Shown here: one piece after another, positions 1 through 14,479 of the stretch | Position numbering within the stretch: the stretch's first letter is position 1 | Layout: each line of letters begins with the position of its first letter | Assembly (NCBI GenBank): GCA_016801845.1 | Contig: CM028911.1 | Coordinates: 3,394,885-3,458,884, forward strand | From: Polydactylus sextarius | Taxonomy: Eukaryota > Chordata > Actinopteri > Polynemidae | DNA length: 64,000 nucleotides | Reading direction: 5' to 3' | The notes under the pieces: model-generated | Told to the model about the DNA's origin: nothing | Database searches by the model: none | Seen by the model: only the letters and a program-made list of their open reading frames with translations | Made by a program: the position numbers and the translations under genes

Positions 1-2689
1 TTGGAACTAATCAAACCAATTCAGCATTTTCTTTTCTTTATTGTGTGTTTGTAAGAATTAGTTCAAATCATCTACAGCTTGTGAAACTTGTGCTGAAGTC
101 CCACAGATGGGGGGGGGGCTCCGATCCCAGCTTGATGTGTATGATGTTGTGAAAGGATAGTGCAGACGCCTCCTGTGAACAGACAGCCTCTCTGCTTCGT
201 ACAGCAGATGCAAAGACATCAAACTGAAAAACATTGCTGGCTTTAGCCTATTAAACTTACATTGTCTACGTCTGTGTTTTTGTTTCACAAGGTGCTGTCA
301 CCAGTTTTCTTAATTTTAGCAACTGACAAAGGGAAGTCATGTGTACAAATGCTGAGATGAAAGAGATAACAGGAAATGATACTGTGTTATGTCCTTGCTT
401 TGTCCTCCCAAGTCATTTTCAGTTAAACTATATGCTGTCAAGTGTTTGTCCTTGGTTCCCTGGTGCAGATAAGTTTTATTACCAGAAGTCATGCACCACT
501 TCACAAATGTCACAGATATGTTCTACCCATGTTTGCATAAAAAAAAATCAATGAGCTCTATACCACAGAATAGCAGAATTTAATTCAGATGGAAAATGTT
601 AATAATTTTTACACATCAGCCACATCATAAACTCAAATCTGAGGCCTGTTACAAAGGACAACTGAGGCAGAACCTGGACTGGAAAGATGAGATTATGTCC
701 ATATGATCATAGTAAGAGCTCAGTTAGGTGCAACACCTTATGTTCTATTGTAAAACAATAGAATTTGCCTCCTGTGATCACAGTTATGCAGCATAGTCAC
801 TGCTTCACCATTCATCTGTCTACACAGTATGTCCCAGACAGTCACATTTCTGCAGCTCCTGTCATGAATCAGATTTCACTTTAAACTGAACACTACAGTT
901 GGGGTGATTTTACATTTCAATCACATGCTAATTCTTAATACTGTGGCATAAATAAGGGAGTAATGGCAACTGCTGAAAAGGTCATTATACTAGGGTATTG
1001 ACTATTGATTTCAAATCAAACTGCAACCATGCAATAGTAAAAGCCATGGCTTTAAACACACATTGATTGCAGTTGCCATTGGTAAAAAGAATAATCCTTA
1101 AACCAGACTGTACTGTAATGTGCCCTTCCCCCAGCCTCCCTTACCATGACAGCTGCCTCAGCACTCCAAGCAGACTGAGCGATGTTCCCAAAGTGCTGCT
1201 GTTCTTTGAGTCATCCATGATACAGTGGCGCATGATGTGACACAAACCTCAAGACGCCAGTGTTGCATCAGTTTCGTGCCAAACTTGCAACAAAGGAAGA
1301 ACTTAATGTCTATTTTTCAGTAAGAGAAAAAAATGCTTTGAATTACAAATGGCTTACGTGTGACATTTCTGGATAGAAATGTGTGTAAGCCATAGAAACA
1401 GTTGCAGTATACTGTACTGTATTCATGACACATTCACATTCATACCAGCAGCAAATGTTTCCACCAGCCTGTATTTTTGTAAACATATCAGTACAAAATA
1501 TTTGCCATGCAACCCTGAGCAAATTAGAATTTCTCGCTCTCATCCTCTTCTCTCTCTCCACCCACCCTCACCCACCATATGCATCCAGAAATGATCAGAG
1601 AATCTCAGCTTCTGCCGGTGCCCGTTGCACATTTATTCACACACACACACACACTGACACATTTTCTCTCCAGCTTTGCTATTGCATTTTCACACAAAAC
1701 ACACAATGCCACCTAGTAATGGAGTGGCTGAGAAATCTGTGGACTGGATGATATTAATACATGCGGGTGTTGGACAGATTCTCTGCTTTCTTTTCGTAGG
1801 ATATGCAGTGTCGCAGTATAGTTTCACGCATCAGATTCAGCTGTAAAATTTGTTCTTGGGGCAATTTTTTATAGAAAAATAAAGCTGTAGTGTTGTCACA
1901 TTTGATCCATGTAAGGCCAGCGTTAGATAAGATAAAACCCAGTCAGATATCAGGATCCATGTTTTAGCTGTCAGTCATACCACCACATTCTGAGAAAAGC
2001 TTTAACAGTAAGTGTCTACTTTTAATTTGATTTTGTCAGAGCTTCATCTTAATCTTATTTCACCATCCCTCTTTTGTGTGTTCTCACACACTAATGTGTG
2101 TAATTTTCTGTTTTCTGTCACTCAACCAATGCACACGGGAGGAAATGGGTGGAAACAATTCCTCAAAAACATATTGAATTTCAAATCCTGCTTTTGTTTT
2201 CATTTAAACATCTCTCCCAGGGGATGATATGTAATTTCAAAACTATAAAGCCACCCACAAACATGTTGCATGAACCCTTGCTGCCAGATGAGCAACATTA
2301 AATACCAATGCTGTATTACAAAGAATTTCTGCATTTTTGTTTTGTGATCTCACAAAAGCATCTCTAGTCTTTGTAGTCAGCATGAAATATTTTTTGTCTT
2401 GTCTTATGGTTTGTTTTGAGTATCTGTGGTAGATTTCATGTCTTTGTAGTTGATTTGCATGTCTATGTTGTCCTTTTTTTGTCTCTGATTTCATTGTGCA
2501 TCTCTGTGTAGCCACTGTGAAACACTTTATGTCTCTTTGTAGACTTTGTATCAACTTTCCAACAAGAAATGGATACTTCCAGCAGAGGCTGTGCCATGTA
2601 GGCCTGAGTTGTGATCCAGTAATGTTTACCTGATAGCTATATAGCTAGAGATGGTGATGACTACAAACTTACTTGTAACACTCTGGACT
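1..2689. other. Intergenic DNA, nothing recognised
   Basis: AT-rich sequence without a recognisable exon, RNA gene or transposon protein. Short frames here show no domain and no splice context. It includes a short CA run near 1639. Confidence 0.6.
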
Positions 2690-3370
2690 TTATTAAACAA
2701 ATGGTTCAACATTCAGGAAATGTACTTATTTGATATTACTCTCAAATTTGTACAGTGTGTGTAAAGCTAATTCCCGCAAGTGGCAAAGTTAGCTGGAGCA
2801 GGCAACTAACTTAGCCAAATATTTGTGTAGTAAATGTGAAACTGTCTCAAGCAGATGGCTAACTTTCTGTTGTTAGATTTAATTTGAAGCTAATTATGGG
2901 AGGTGGCTCACTTAACTTTATGTTTGTGCAATTACTGTCAAGCTAACATCAGCAGGTGGCTAACTTTGCCTCATATTTGTATGGTCAATGTGAAGTGGAC
3001 TTTAGCAGTCAGCTAACTTAGCTTCATGTTGTCGGTGTAAATATGAAGGTTATTCTGGGAGGTGGCTACTTTGAAACTACTATGAAACTAATACCAGCAG
3101 GTGGCTAAATTAGCTTCATATTTATATGGTAAATGTGGAACAAAGTCCCTCAGGTGGCTAGCTTGCTGGAGTAAAACTGAAGCTTATTACGGGAGATGGC
3201 TAACTTAGCTTCTGTTAGCTTCTGTCTGTGCAATTATTATGAAGCTAACACCAGATAGCTAATTTAGCTGGGAAACTGGGAAGTTAGTCTTGCTCTATCC
3301 AGAGGTAATACAATCCACCTAGAAAATGCTCAGCAGTTACCCTGTTATATCTTGTTTGTGCCGTGGTTTT
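2690..3370 (+). repeat. Degenerate tandem array with ~50-bp units in ~150-bp higher-order repeats
   Basis: A motif close to AGCAGGTGGCTAACTTAGCTTCAT recurs about ten times at roughly 50-bp spacing (near 2849, 2898, 2951, 3004, 3058, 3096, 3151, 3191, 3249). Every third unit is most alike. The CATATTTRTATGGTMAATGTG linker occurs near 2819, 2972 and 3117. The GTGCAATTAYTRTSAAGCTAACA linker occurs near 2925 and 3228, with a weaker copy near 3070. Flanks (2700-2745 and 3290-3370, GCTCTATCCAGAGGTAA...GTTATATCTTGTTT) match a dispersed fish repeat also seen near 59030-59170, so the array appears to have expanded inside one copy of that element. Confidence 0.75.
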
Positions 3371-6300
3371 ATAGGTAGTGGCTGTTTCTTAGTGTGCTGT
3401 CATTACTGTGAGGTTGATGTAGGGTCAGGCTTTTCAAAACTCTATGAGTTTTAATGCCCTGACCTCAAACATTCAATAGAACACAATTTTATCTATGGCA
3501 TCAACCTTTCGCTAACCTGAACTTTCTATAACATTGCAGATGATCATGATTTGGATTAACACTTTAGCCTGGCAGTGTGGGTTGAGATATTGGGCCCTTG
3601 CAAGAAAAAATTCCAGTACCAATTACAATGTTGCAGCATAAAAATCAGAATATTAATTTGATGGTTATTGTTGTTTTGTTTACTGTCTTTTTTTGATTTC
3701 CACACTTTCGTATAGGTATTTATAACCATGTTTTTCGCTTCAGCTATTGATAATTGCTTACTTACACACAAGTGCATTCATGACTAAACTGGTTGTTTCA
3801 TTTAAAAAAATCTACATTACAACAGCAACAGCCAAAACATGATTTCTCTCCGGGCTTTAACTCAGACAGACTTCTCATTAAACAGTGGAGGACAAATGCT
3901 GTTTACTTTACAGTGACGGATTATGTGACCTGTTTGGGTTCTACAGAGAACTCATCGCCTGGATCTGAGTGTGAGTACTAGGCATAATGCTCACGTCCAA
4001 AAACCTCCACAGTGTTTGTAGGACCTCAAACAGGGCGAGTGGGTGGCTGACAGAACTCAGTGTGTGGGTGATGCAGGGGGGGAGTGATTATTTCTGAGTG
4101 TCCGTTGGCGCTTTGCCTTCCTCCACTTCTTTCCTCTCCTCAGGCTGTGCTGTGTGTTGTGCCCGGTGACAGAAACTAAAGTGATGCTTGCCAAATGGCC
4201 AAGACTGCCTGTGTGATGCTTGAGGCAATCTGTGCTCATGGGTATACTACATACACACACGCATGTACACAGTTGCTTTAAGTAGACTGATGCCCTGATA
4301 GTCTAAATAGACTAATAAGACTGAGGGTTAGGTGGTTGACTTATAGTTTATATTGGTCTGCGTTTCTAATAAAAATGTGACTGGAGACTGGATAGAACAA
4401 CATGGAAATGGGCAGTTTCCCTCTTGGTTTTAAGCTTTCAGAAGCTTTTATTCAAACAGTACTGGTGCCAGCCTCTAAACCCATAGTCTTCACTCCATGT
4501 CTCAGTGGAGAAAAATGAAGTTGGAAATCCAGTCAGAGAGAGGAGAGACAAACGGAGAGTAAGGTATAATATCAGCTGGAACAGAGACTTCACACCTTGT
4601 TAGCTTAAAGAGTTTTACAGCCAGATGCTTTGTTATGGTGGAGGTGTAAGCTGTTGTTTTCCAGAAACTCAAACAAGTTCCTAAGCAGCTTCTTGCATCT
4701 GTATTTGAAATTCTACTCAGACCCACACCCCACAAGAGTTGTTGTCCTGTCTTGTCGGGGTTGGGGACAATTATGATTAACATTTAAAAGAAGCTGACTG
4801 CTTTTCTGCCAAGTCGTCATGTCCTATTCCAATGCCTTGAATCAGCTCTAATGGTCTCCTGTTATCCTAACCCCTCCCTACGCAGTTGGAAAAAGACAGA
4901 AAGTGAGTGAAATGTAAGAAACACACACGCTACCATCTGTGTGGATTGTGTAGCAATTGTAAACAACATGCTCATACAAATAAGAGAACTGAAGAATTGA
5001 ATAGGAAGATTGATAGCCACTCTCTGGTGATTGATAGCCACTGTCTTAACTTTTTGTGTAGATAAAGGCAAAAATACCTGTGCAGTACTCATTTCATCAC
5101 AAGAAAAGCATCTTTCAAGACATGTTTACAACTAAAGGTCTGGTTGCTGAACCAAACTAAACCAAACCAACATGAGAATGATAAATTGTTTCATTTTTCA
5201 GAAATATCCCTTCTAATTTACCCTGGGATATCATTAATCATGGAGCATTGACAGGTTCTATTCATCCTTAATATCGACTCAAATTCACATCTTTGGTTGA
5301 AAGCACTGCTAGTTTGTTGTTAAGGATCACATCTGCTGTACCTACCAGTGTACACACACAGAGTTGCACTAATTTAGCATAAGAATAAAATAAAATAACT
5401 TAAAAAAGAAAATCAAAGACAAGTTGTTTCTCATATGTGATTCTGATCTAATAGATACATATTATACAAGAGTACACAGACATCTGGCTGTAAGCTGATG
5501 AAGGACCTGATGATTTCCTCCAGTAGTTGCAGGAGAGTGAATATTTGAGTTATATTTGTCAGGTGGCCAGACACTTGACTGCAAATGAATGCTAATGCTG
5601 TTGCTGCTGTTTGTGCTGGTTATGAGCATTTCAGCTTCATAATGTGATATGCCATGGTTGGCATTTACAGCTTGTTGCACTGTCACCTACTGTTAAAAGC
5701 AAAAACAAGAACAGGAACAAGTACCTAGTGCCTTAACATATTAAATAGTACAGAACACATTTTTACTCTTACAACATCACACAGTGTATGAATAGGCATC
5801 AGAGCTAGCTCTAAAAATCAGTTATTTACAAGCATCAAATAAATGTGTTGTAGGTCCAAAAGTCATTTTGACAAATTTTGCTTCACCTTGTCATCATCAT
5901 AATAGCATTCAGTAACAATTCCTCAATGATTTTCAAGATATTAATGGCATTATTATTATTATTATTATTATTATTTTTGCCAATTTTTTTGCCAAAACAT
6001 TTTCCCATCTTTTTAGATTTAATATTTAGAATTCTTCCTATATCTAACAAATCCCTAAGTGGAAAAAAAGAAAAAAAAATGAAAAATGACTACAATGCGA
6101 TTCAATGAAATAAAGATATGAATTGAACAACATCTAATTAATTCATCAAGACAATCCTTTCAAATTTTGTATAAATGCTCACTTGGACTCAAATATGAAC
6201 ATATAAGATTTTGGTGGTCAAAAGTCAAAGACTTCACATAATTATCTGCAACTGCAAGGTGGTAATTGTAGTTTAACTAGAAATGGACATGATATTGCTC

Positions 6301-9300
6301 TGTTCAAAGCCACCACACTCATGCATTTGACCTTGCATAACACTAGATATCGATGAGAACATGATCTAATGACTGTATAATGTGCCTTATGCTAGAAAAT
6401 CAGCGTTCTGAATATTGTTTCTTTCCAACAGAAATTTATAAGAGAATCAACCATTGCATTTAATATGAAGCCCTAGATATCAGGTATCAGGTGAAGAGGT
6501 ATGCTGTGTGTATGGACTAATGCTAAATGTTATGACATTTAACATTTGGTCATTAATTATCTGAAAAAAAAAAAAAACAAATGAGTTGTTTTTCACTTGT
6601 ATTTTAGTGACTTGTGTGGGTACATTGGGAGTCAGCTGGTTGTTTCTTATCAGGTACTTTGACTCCATTAATCACGTCCAGGCAACTGTTTAGCAGCAGA
6701 TTGTTCTGGGGGATGCCAGTTTTTTCCCCGCTATCATGGCTGCTCACAATCCGAGGCACAATCAGTCTTTGTCTATGTGTCTGACGTGCTCATGTTGCTA
6801 ATGGTGCTTCCTGTGGTAATTCAAAGTAGATTAATGAGATTATACAAACTCCCATGTATTCATAAATCCTACAGATGTGTTTATTAGAGCAATACAGTAT
6901 GAGCTGAGGAACAGTTGATGTTCACCTCCTACACCAAACCCTTGGAATAAAGCTCTGTCCTTGTCAGACATGTTGTCTTCTTAGATATCTTTCTATTTAT
7001 GTCAACAGCTTTCTGTTTGTATAAGTCAATCTTGTTTAATTCATCCTAACACTCCAAGTTCATCATAATTCAGAAAAGAACAAACATCATACCTTCTGTC
7101 TTCAAACGCCCAAACTTTGTTCAGTTATTTTGAGATTTCTTGTGTCTCTTGACCCATTTTTTTTTTTTAAATGATGCAAGGGGCCGATGTAATATAATTA
7201 GCTGCATAAAAGTAGGTCAACCATTGGGCTTTGAAGAGTCAATTTGTGATGTTTTGGAGCCGTGAAAACCAGCTTCTCTTCATCTTGAACTTTCTAGATG
7301 TTCTCCCATTCCCTCTGTCTCTCTTGCTGCCTTTGGTTTTGATTTGATGTTTTGAAAAGGAGAATCTTTTCAGTGGTTTTACTGGTGTCAGAGGAAACAT
7401 CAAGTGCCCAAAATATCTCTGGAAATGGACTAGCTGCAAGATAGATGCGTGTTACTTGAAAAATGTTGTTAGAAGCTTATTGTCTTCAGTTTGGGGTATC
7501 CCCATTACCATCAATAATTTCCCAGCATGTCTTGGCTGGTGGGAAAAAATGAGTTGGTACAATTTGTTGTCTCCTCATGATGTTCCTTTTTCCTTTTAAT
7601 GACTAATCCTTAATCACATAATCACTTCTACTGGACTCATATATTGTCACTGATCTATTTAAAATCACAACAATCAACTCAGATTTGGCCAAATGTGGAA
7701 GTAAAGAATGACGGCCCTTCTCTTTTATCCCCCTCATTTGGTGTGTCGCAGGAAAAAAAGAAAAAAAAAAGAGAGGGGAGGGGCTGCTGTGTCCCACGGC
7801 AGAATTTGTACTGAGAGATTATACAGTGCGCCTCTCTGGCACTTGACAGGGCTTTGTAGTCTCCCACACATTTCTAGATAATATGGCAGACTTGCTAATC
7901 TGACACAGTGTACAACCCTGTCACCTGATCATGGGCAGAATTCTGATATTAAAACGACGGCATCCCAGTGTGAGGAAGACAGACATGCGCAAAAGGAAGA
8001 ACAATATGTAAAGATGGAATGAATCCCTCCAGACAGATGGCGCATGCAAGATAGATGAGCAATGCAAGGAAATATATTTTAGACTGGGCGCAGGCTGAGA
8101 CACACTAATACTCACCTATTGTGTTGAAGTGATAAGCCATATGTTTAATTGTGCCTCACAAGCCTTTATAAATGTTATGTACAGTGTATATGACGATAGA
8201 CTCCACAATAGAGGCTTCAGTAAATGATTCATTGTTTTGCAATTGTGTTGCAAAAATTCCTGCCAAAGAAAAACTTTACATTTACTGTAAATGTGGTTTT
8301 AGTTAGCAGTAATAATTTTAAGGCCAAGGCCATAATCATAGACCACTATAGCTATGACTACACCAACAGTAACACTCTAATCACAGTGGAGCCACAGCAG
8401 ATGCAGAAATAACTTTCCTTCTGCTAGTTAAGATAAAGACTGAGTTTTCTAACATTGTTAGCCACAATCCTGCAGAACAGATGATCTAGATTAAAAGATA
8501 TGATGAAGAAACATAATAGTTGCCAGACAAGACTTTTCAACACCTTGACAGCATTTTAAAATGATCATGTCAGAGGTGGAAATGTATGGGTTGTCTCCTT
8601 GTGTCTTTAACTGAAAGTATCCTGCTACACTTAGCTGTTTAGTAACCTAATTTGCCTGATTGCTAGTTGGCTGCTTTCACAGATAAAGATATTATGTGGT
8701 AAAGACGGGGGCTGAGGGGCATTTAAATACGTTTGAAGTGCATAACAGCATAGGTCAAAGAAAGGCCATGTACTGCTGTTCAACCCCCATAGAATTAGAA
8801 TGTGCCTACAGATGTTTTGCCTATTGCATGTTTTTCCATTCATTAACATGGCCTCTGAAGTAATGTGTACAGAACACAGAACATGCCTTTATCTCAGAAG
8901 GTCTTCACAGCTGACACTGAGCGATGTATGTACCACATATGGTAATTTAATCCGAAACTAGCCTTAAACCTTAAATATTTTGTGCACTGCAGCTTTCAGA
9001 AATTTCTCTTCTCTTATTTTACTCAAGAAGTTAAGCTGTAAGTTGTGAGGGTCTCACAGTCCTCACATCATTTTGATCAAGTCCATTGGAAGAAGAATCA
9101 AATTCAAAGATATCTTGTATTTCGACATTAAGATGACATTAAGATGAAAGTTTCTTACATTGATAGATCAAGTCAGACTACCAGCACATGGATTTTCCAC
9201 TAAAGACAAATGTAATATTTCCATGATATTTTCCACATGGGCATCCACTGTTTGAGCTTTGGTCCAATGGCCTTTAGTTGGTAAATACATTTTCTTGTCC

Positions 9301-9535
9301 TAAACTTAAATTACCACTGTGTGCAAATTTTCTGCCTATACAAAAAGCACTGCTGATGTGACATGATGGATGTGACATGACACTCTGGATGGTTAAATGT
9401 GTGACTCACTGCTACATTTACAGATTATGGAGGCAATAGATTTTTTTGTCCTAGGAATGGACACTGTATAACTGTGTGGGTTTGGTGCATTTGAGCATGT
9501 CCTGTCTATCTGTCCATTAGCTGCACAACTGACAT
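3371..9535. other. Intergenic DNA with simple repeats only
   Basis: No exon, RNA gene or transposon protein was recognised. It contains an ATT-type microsatellite (5949-5974) and short poly-A/T runs (about 6564, 7159 and 7755). Frames of 60-100 codons appear by chance and show no domain or splice context. Confidence 0.6.
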
Positions 9536-9645
9536 ATAGAGACAAGATGAACCTAAGTCAACAGGCACAGGAAAAACATGTAAACTTAACACGGATTTAA
9601 CCAAAGGAAGGCAACAGTGACAACCGCCTCACCATGCCTCTAATT
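9536..9645 (+). repeat. LINE (L2-type) 3'-end fragment
   Basis: The segment AGGCACAGGAAAAACATGTAAACTTAACAC followed by GGCAACAGTGACAACCGCCTCACCATGCC matches the end of an abundant fish L2-like dispersed repeat, whose typical order is GGAGAACATG, AAACT, then a tRNA-like CGACAGTG...ACC...GCC segment. It is short and diverged. Confidence 0.6.
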
Positions 9646-11010
9646 ATGTTAAACAAATAGGTAAATGAATCAATGCATTGTCAGCATAAAGGTAGATGTT
9701 ATACCAGACTGTCTTGTTTGAAGAAGATGCTGAGCATGAAGCCAAAGTTCTCAAATTTCCAGTCAACCTTCATTCTGACCTACAACTATGGTCATGAGGA
9801 AGGGAGACTGAGGATTAAAGCAGCTGAAACTTATTTCCTCTACAGGGTGTCTGGGCTCAGCTTTGGAGATCGGGAGGTTGAGCAGGTTACATTACTTTCT
9901 TCTTCTCTGAGTCGAAAGTTGGTTCAAGCATCTGATGCCATGGGCACCTCCCAGCTGGTAGAATTTCAAACACCATAACATGTTGGGAAACATTGCTGTG
10001 GAGACAAATAACTGGATGGAATATAATACAAATAATATAATACATAAACTAGAATCAGGGTTGACTTGCATTCTTGAAAGACAATCAATTATTCAGAGTT
10101 TACAGTCAATCAGGCTCACATACTTGATCTTAATTCATCTATAGTATATTATAGGAGAAATGTGATGCATACCCAGATTAAGATAAAGTTAAGAAGTCAT
10201 TTTGTGCTGCCTCCTCCTCTGTCCAAAGGGGACATCTCAGATATAAGTGATCACAAAATGATACAAATTTAAAAGTTAGAATCTCTCCTCAACAGTTTGA
10301 GGAAACTTTTCTGCAATGACACAATGCTTTCTTCAAAGAATCTAGAGCTTAATAGTTCAACTTAACCTTGATTAAATGTCATCATTGAACATGGCAACTT
10401 AAATTACCACTGAGTTAAATTCATCATCTTTTTAATTGAACCTGTCATATAAAATGGACGGGAGAGGTGGAGGATGAGTTGGGGCAGACTGTGGGATAAA
10501 ACTGATTCATTTATCTTCCTCATGGCACATTTAAGAGTCTTTGTTGGGTTTGACTGAGAAGGTCAACAATTCATTATTTTAATACAATATGTGCACAGCT
10601 CAGTTAACTACAGTATCTGCATACAAACCCAGACTGAACAGCTGTAGTTTCATGTAGCCAAGGTCTAACAATGGAATCAATATGATGCTTTTATGACTGG
10701 TTGCTGCTGTGTGTATTTCTCATTTACTGATACAAGTGATGTCCTTTTACAGAACAAGGGGCTGGTGGAGAGTGTTTTGTTTCCTCTTGCACATGATCTG
10801 TAATTAGCTTCACTGCCACAAGGACTCGCTCCCTCTCATTCTATAACAGTGTTGGTTATTAATCACACTTCACAGACATATAGACAATTACTTCTGTGGA
10901 AATGTGTTCGCACCTCCTCTGCTCCACAGAGGCAGTTGCACATACGCAAACATCAGAACGCTGCTGCCTTATCGCAACAAAGAGGTCCCACAATGAGACA
11001 TCCCACAATG

Positions 11011-11055
<45 letters not shown>

Positions 11056-14000
11056 AAAGACTTTTATCCATTTTGAAAAGCAACAAAGAAATGCACTGCT
11101 CGTAGACTTCTGGAAAACAAGAGATTTGAGTCACAAGGTCATCAGCTATTTATTTGCAGTGTGTTCAATCTTAGCGAGTCATTATTCACACAGGCGGATG
11201 TCCATATGTTATTCATAGATGCAAATGTTTGCAATGCATTGCTGGAGAACATTTACTAAATTTGACATATGTTTGTGCCTCACACATGATGTGCTTATGA
11301 ACACTTGTCCACAGTACTGTATATATGTAGATTTATATGTGTGTGTTGTGTTTCTTGGTTTTCCTGCTGTCTCATGGTGTATTTGTGTTGACAGCACACT
11401 GACAGAGACTGTATGATGGATTTTCCCTCATGGTGGCACTTTATGCAAAACCGTGTCCTAATTACAGCCATGAAAAAAAAGAAAAAGTGGAGCAGAAAGT
11501 CCCCAAACGTAGGAGAAGCAGACTGTGGAAAGGCGTGTAAATAATTCTAGTTTAGCTGCAACAATCATCCATCATCATCCATCATCTGTCAAGTCATTGC
11601 CAAATGACTCGTCCATTACACCCAGATCATTTTAATCCCTTTTGAGTCAATACTGTTGTGTTCTGTAATTTCCTCAGATCATGTGATTTTATTTATTTAT
11701 TTATTTCAATTATAGTGGCTTCATCTGTCAGTCATGTAGCTGAACAGATAATTCAAATGTCAATCAGAGAAAATATAAGTATCAGATATTGTATTTGATA
11801 ATTAAGTATTTATAATTAATGAATAAAAGAATATTAAGGCCAGATATACAGAAAAAAACTAGAGAAGATTTTTTATTTTCTTATACAAAATAAAGTGGAA
11901 ATATTGAGAATAAAGCAAACAACAAACTGAACAAAACAAATTGTTCAGTTTGTTTCTCAGAGTGGTATAAAGTATCAGGACTTGGGTCTGTTTAGAAGAA
12001 AAAACAGACAAACTTGGAAGATGTGGCTGCTTTTGTGCAAACTAAAATGTCTGGTTATGGACAGATGTGAATGTAATGACAGAATAATAGATGTAACTGC
12101 AGCAAAAGTGCAAATAAACTGTAACATGGATTCATATTATAACATAAAGCCATTCGGCATCCATGTTAACAGCTTCAGTTATTATAATATGTGGATGAAA
12201 ACTTACTGAACAAATAACAACAAGTAACAAAGTATTGACTTTTTGACCTTTTGACTGGTTTGTCTCACTCCCTTTCATGAAGACTGACCAAATTCTATCT
12301 GTTGATGGAGTCAAAGAGATGGAGCTGAAGTAGAGTGAAGTAACAAATCTATTGTGATGGCTATTCCCAATTAAAGTGGAACTGAAGACTTTACACTTCA
12401 GCAGCCGTGCTAGCAGCTCTTTGAAGCTGTGCTTTTCTGCTTTTCAGAGGATATCCAAAACTAGTAAGATTCATCCTCTGGTGACCATGAATGCTTGAAT
12501 GAGATTTTAAGTCAATGTAATGTAGTTGTTGAAATATTTGTATCTATATTAACTAATACCGACAAGCCCCCGAAAAGAAGCATACATTTATTTTATAGTC
12601 CTTAATATACCTGCTTTTTACTAACTGGGTGTAAGTATGTCTGACAATGCAGGTGACAGTTCAAGATGAATCCTCATTCATGAGGCAAATTCTTATCCCG
12701 AGGTAAGAGGAGGAAGAGTGGAGAAGTATTCAGCACAGGTGTGGTACCTGCAGGCTGTCTTCTGCATGGCCCAGGGAAGAATAATTCACTTGCTGTTGGA
12801 CAGAAAAACAAAACCACATTATAATATAATCCACCCAAAAGAATAAGTGTAAAGTTTTGAAAGTTGCTGTGTTTGTTATTTGTGCTTTTGTTGTGTTATG
12901 ACTTGACAACAGACTTTGGTTTTAACCGCTGACTCTGACCCGATCTGACCTTTCCATGCTACTTTCCCAAAACACTGTCTACATTGTCTTGTCGGTTTGT
13001 GATGAACTGCTAGTGTTGTGTGCCTGTCTGACCCTTTATCTAACTGCCTGGTCAACATGTCACAGAGTGTACACTAATTGTGTTTATTTCACAAGCTGTA
13101 ATTTTCACAGAAAACTGAAACACAAACTATTCATTGCATACCCATCACAAAAAGTTATCAATTTCCCTGGAGATTATGAACGCATCAAACTTTTCTGTCA
13201 ACTAATGGTGATAGAAATACACAGTAGCATGTGCAGAAGCTATTTCGATATTTTGATTCAACTTCCAGCCACTAAGAATAGATGTATAGAAACTTAGGCC
13301 CCAAACATGCCTCTTGTACTAAAATATGTATTTTCTTCATGTTGTAAATATTCATGTTCTTTGCAGATACAGTCCAATGTGACTTGGGGTTTTATTTTTT
13401 TATTTTTTTCCATCATTGTTGGCAACTAATTATTTACGTACAGGCACATCACCTTCGGACCAGCCTGCAGCATGGGGTAGATTTGCAAACACTCTGAATA
13501 ATATATGTAGTCTTGAGCCTGTGGTTCTGTGTCTTTGTTCTTTTGAAACTTCTTCTTACCTAATGATATTCAGAGAGCAGGAAAGCACGTGAGAAGGTGA
13601 AATAAAGACAAGGGGATGGGGAAGTGGAGATTGACAAAATTTGCCCAGACAGTATTTTGTGGACAAGTGAAACTACCCTGCAGGCACTGACACTTTGAGA
13701 TTTGAGTGTTTATGTATCAGCCCATTTTCATTTAAAGCCAAAGCTGGAATAAGTTGTTCACACCCTGTTCATCAATATCCCTGCAGACATCAACACACAG
13801 AACACTTAGGATGTTACCATGGAAACAAAACACACTCCATACGGACGAGCAGTAATTATACATTTGCCTCGGTGCATTATAATATTGAATTGGTTTATTT
13901 GTCAAGCACAACAAGCACTTTGGCAGTGCTGTGAGCAGGATACAAGCTAATTGAGGAGCATGAGTATATTAAAGAATACAAGTATGTTAATGTGAATATT

Positions 14001-14479
14001 TACATGTTCCTTGCATTGTGAGAAAATCCCCGAACAAAGAATGAATTCGTTTGAATTCTTGGTTTCATGACCCATTCTAGATAAAAGAAACCATGTCAAA
14101 TCTAAACTATTAAAGCTCACTATAATTAGCAGTTACTCTCACATACAGAATACATAATGCTTTTTATAATGTACAAAATAAGAGCTGGTTAAGAAATTGT
14201 TCAAGTTAGTCACAACATCAAGAGGATGTTCTAGCCTTCTTCCGCACAGAAAGTAAAACTCACTACCCTGTAAGACTGTGTGTTAAAGAAAGTTCAGCAG
14301 TGTTTACTTTCCTGTTGGGAGTTAGATCAATACTATTCGCTGTTAAAAGCGTCCTCCGCTGGTTTAGCTTTGCCCTGCTGTTGTTGGGTAGCAGAACTAC
14401 AGATATTGTCTTTTTTTTATTCCACACAACCATCTTCCTTATCAAACCCTAACGCCCACATTACCCTCATCCACTAACA
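9646..14479. other. Intergenic DNA, microsatellite only
   Basis: Nothing coding was recognised. An (AT)15(AC)7 compound microsatellite at 11013-11055 generates several spurious overlapping frames on both strands. The ORF at 12956-13297 (113 codons) has no recognisable features. Confidence 0.6.
11013..11055. repeat. Compound (AT)n(AC)n microsatellite
   Basis: About 15 AT units run directly into about 7 AC units. It explains the YIYIYIYI and SVCVCVC-like frames around it. Confidence 0.95.
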
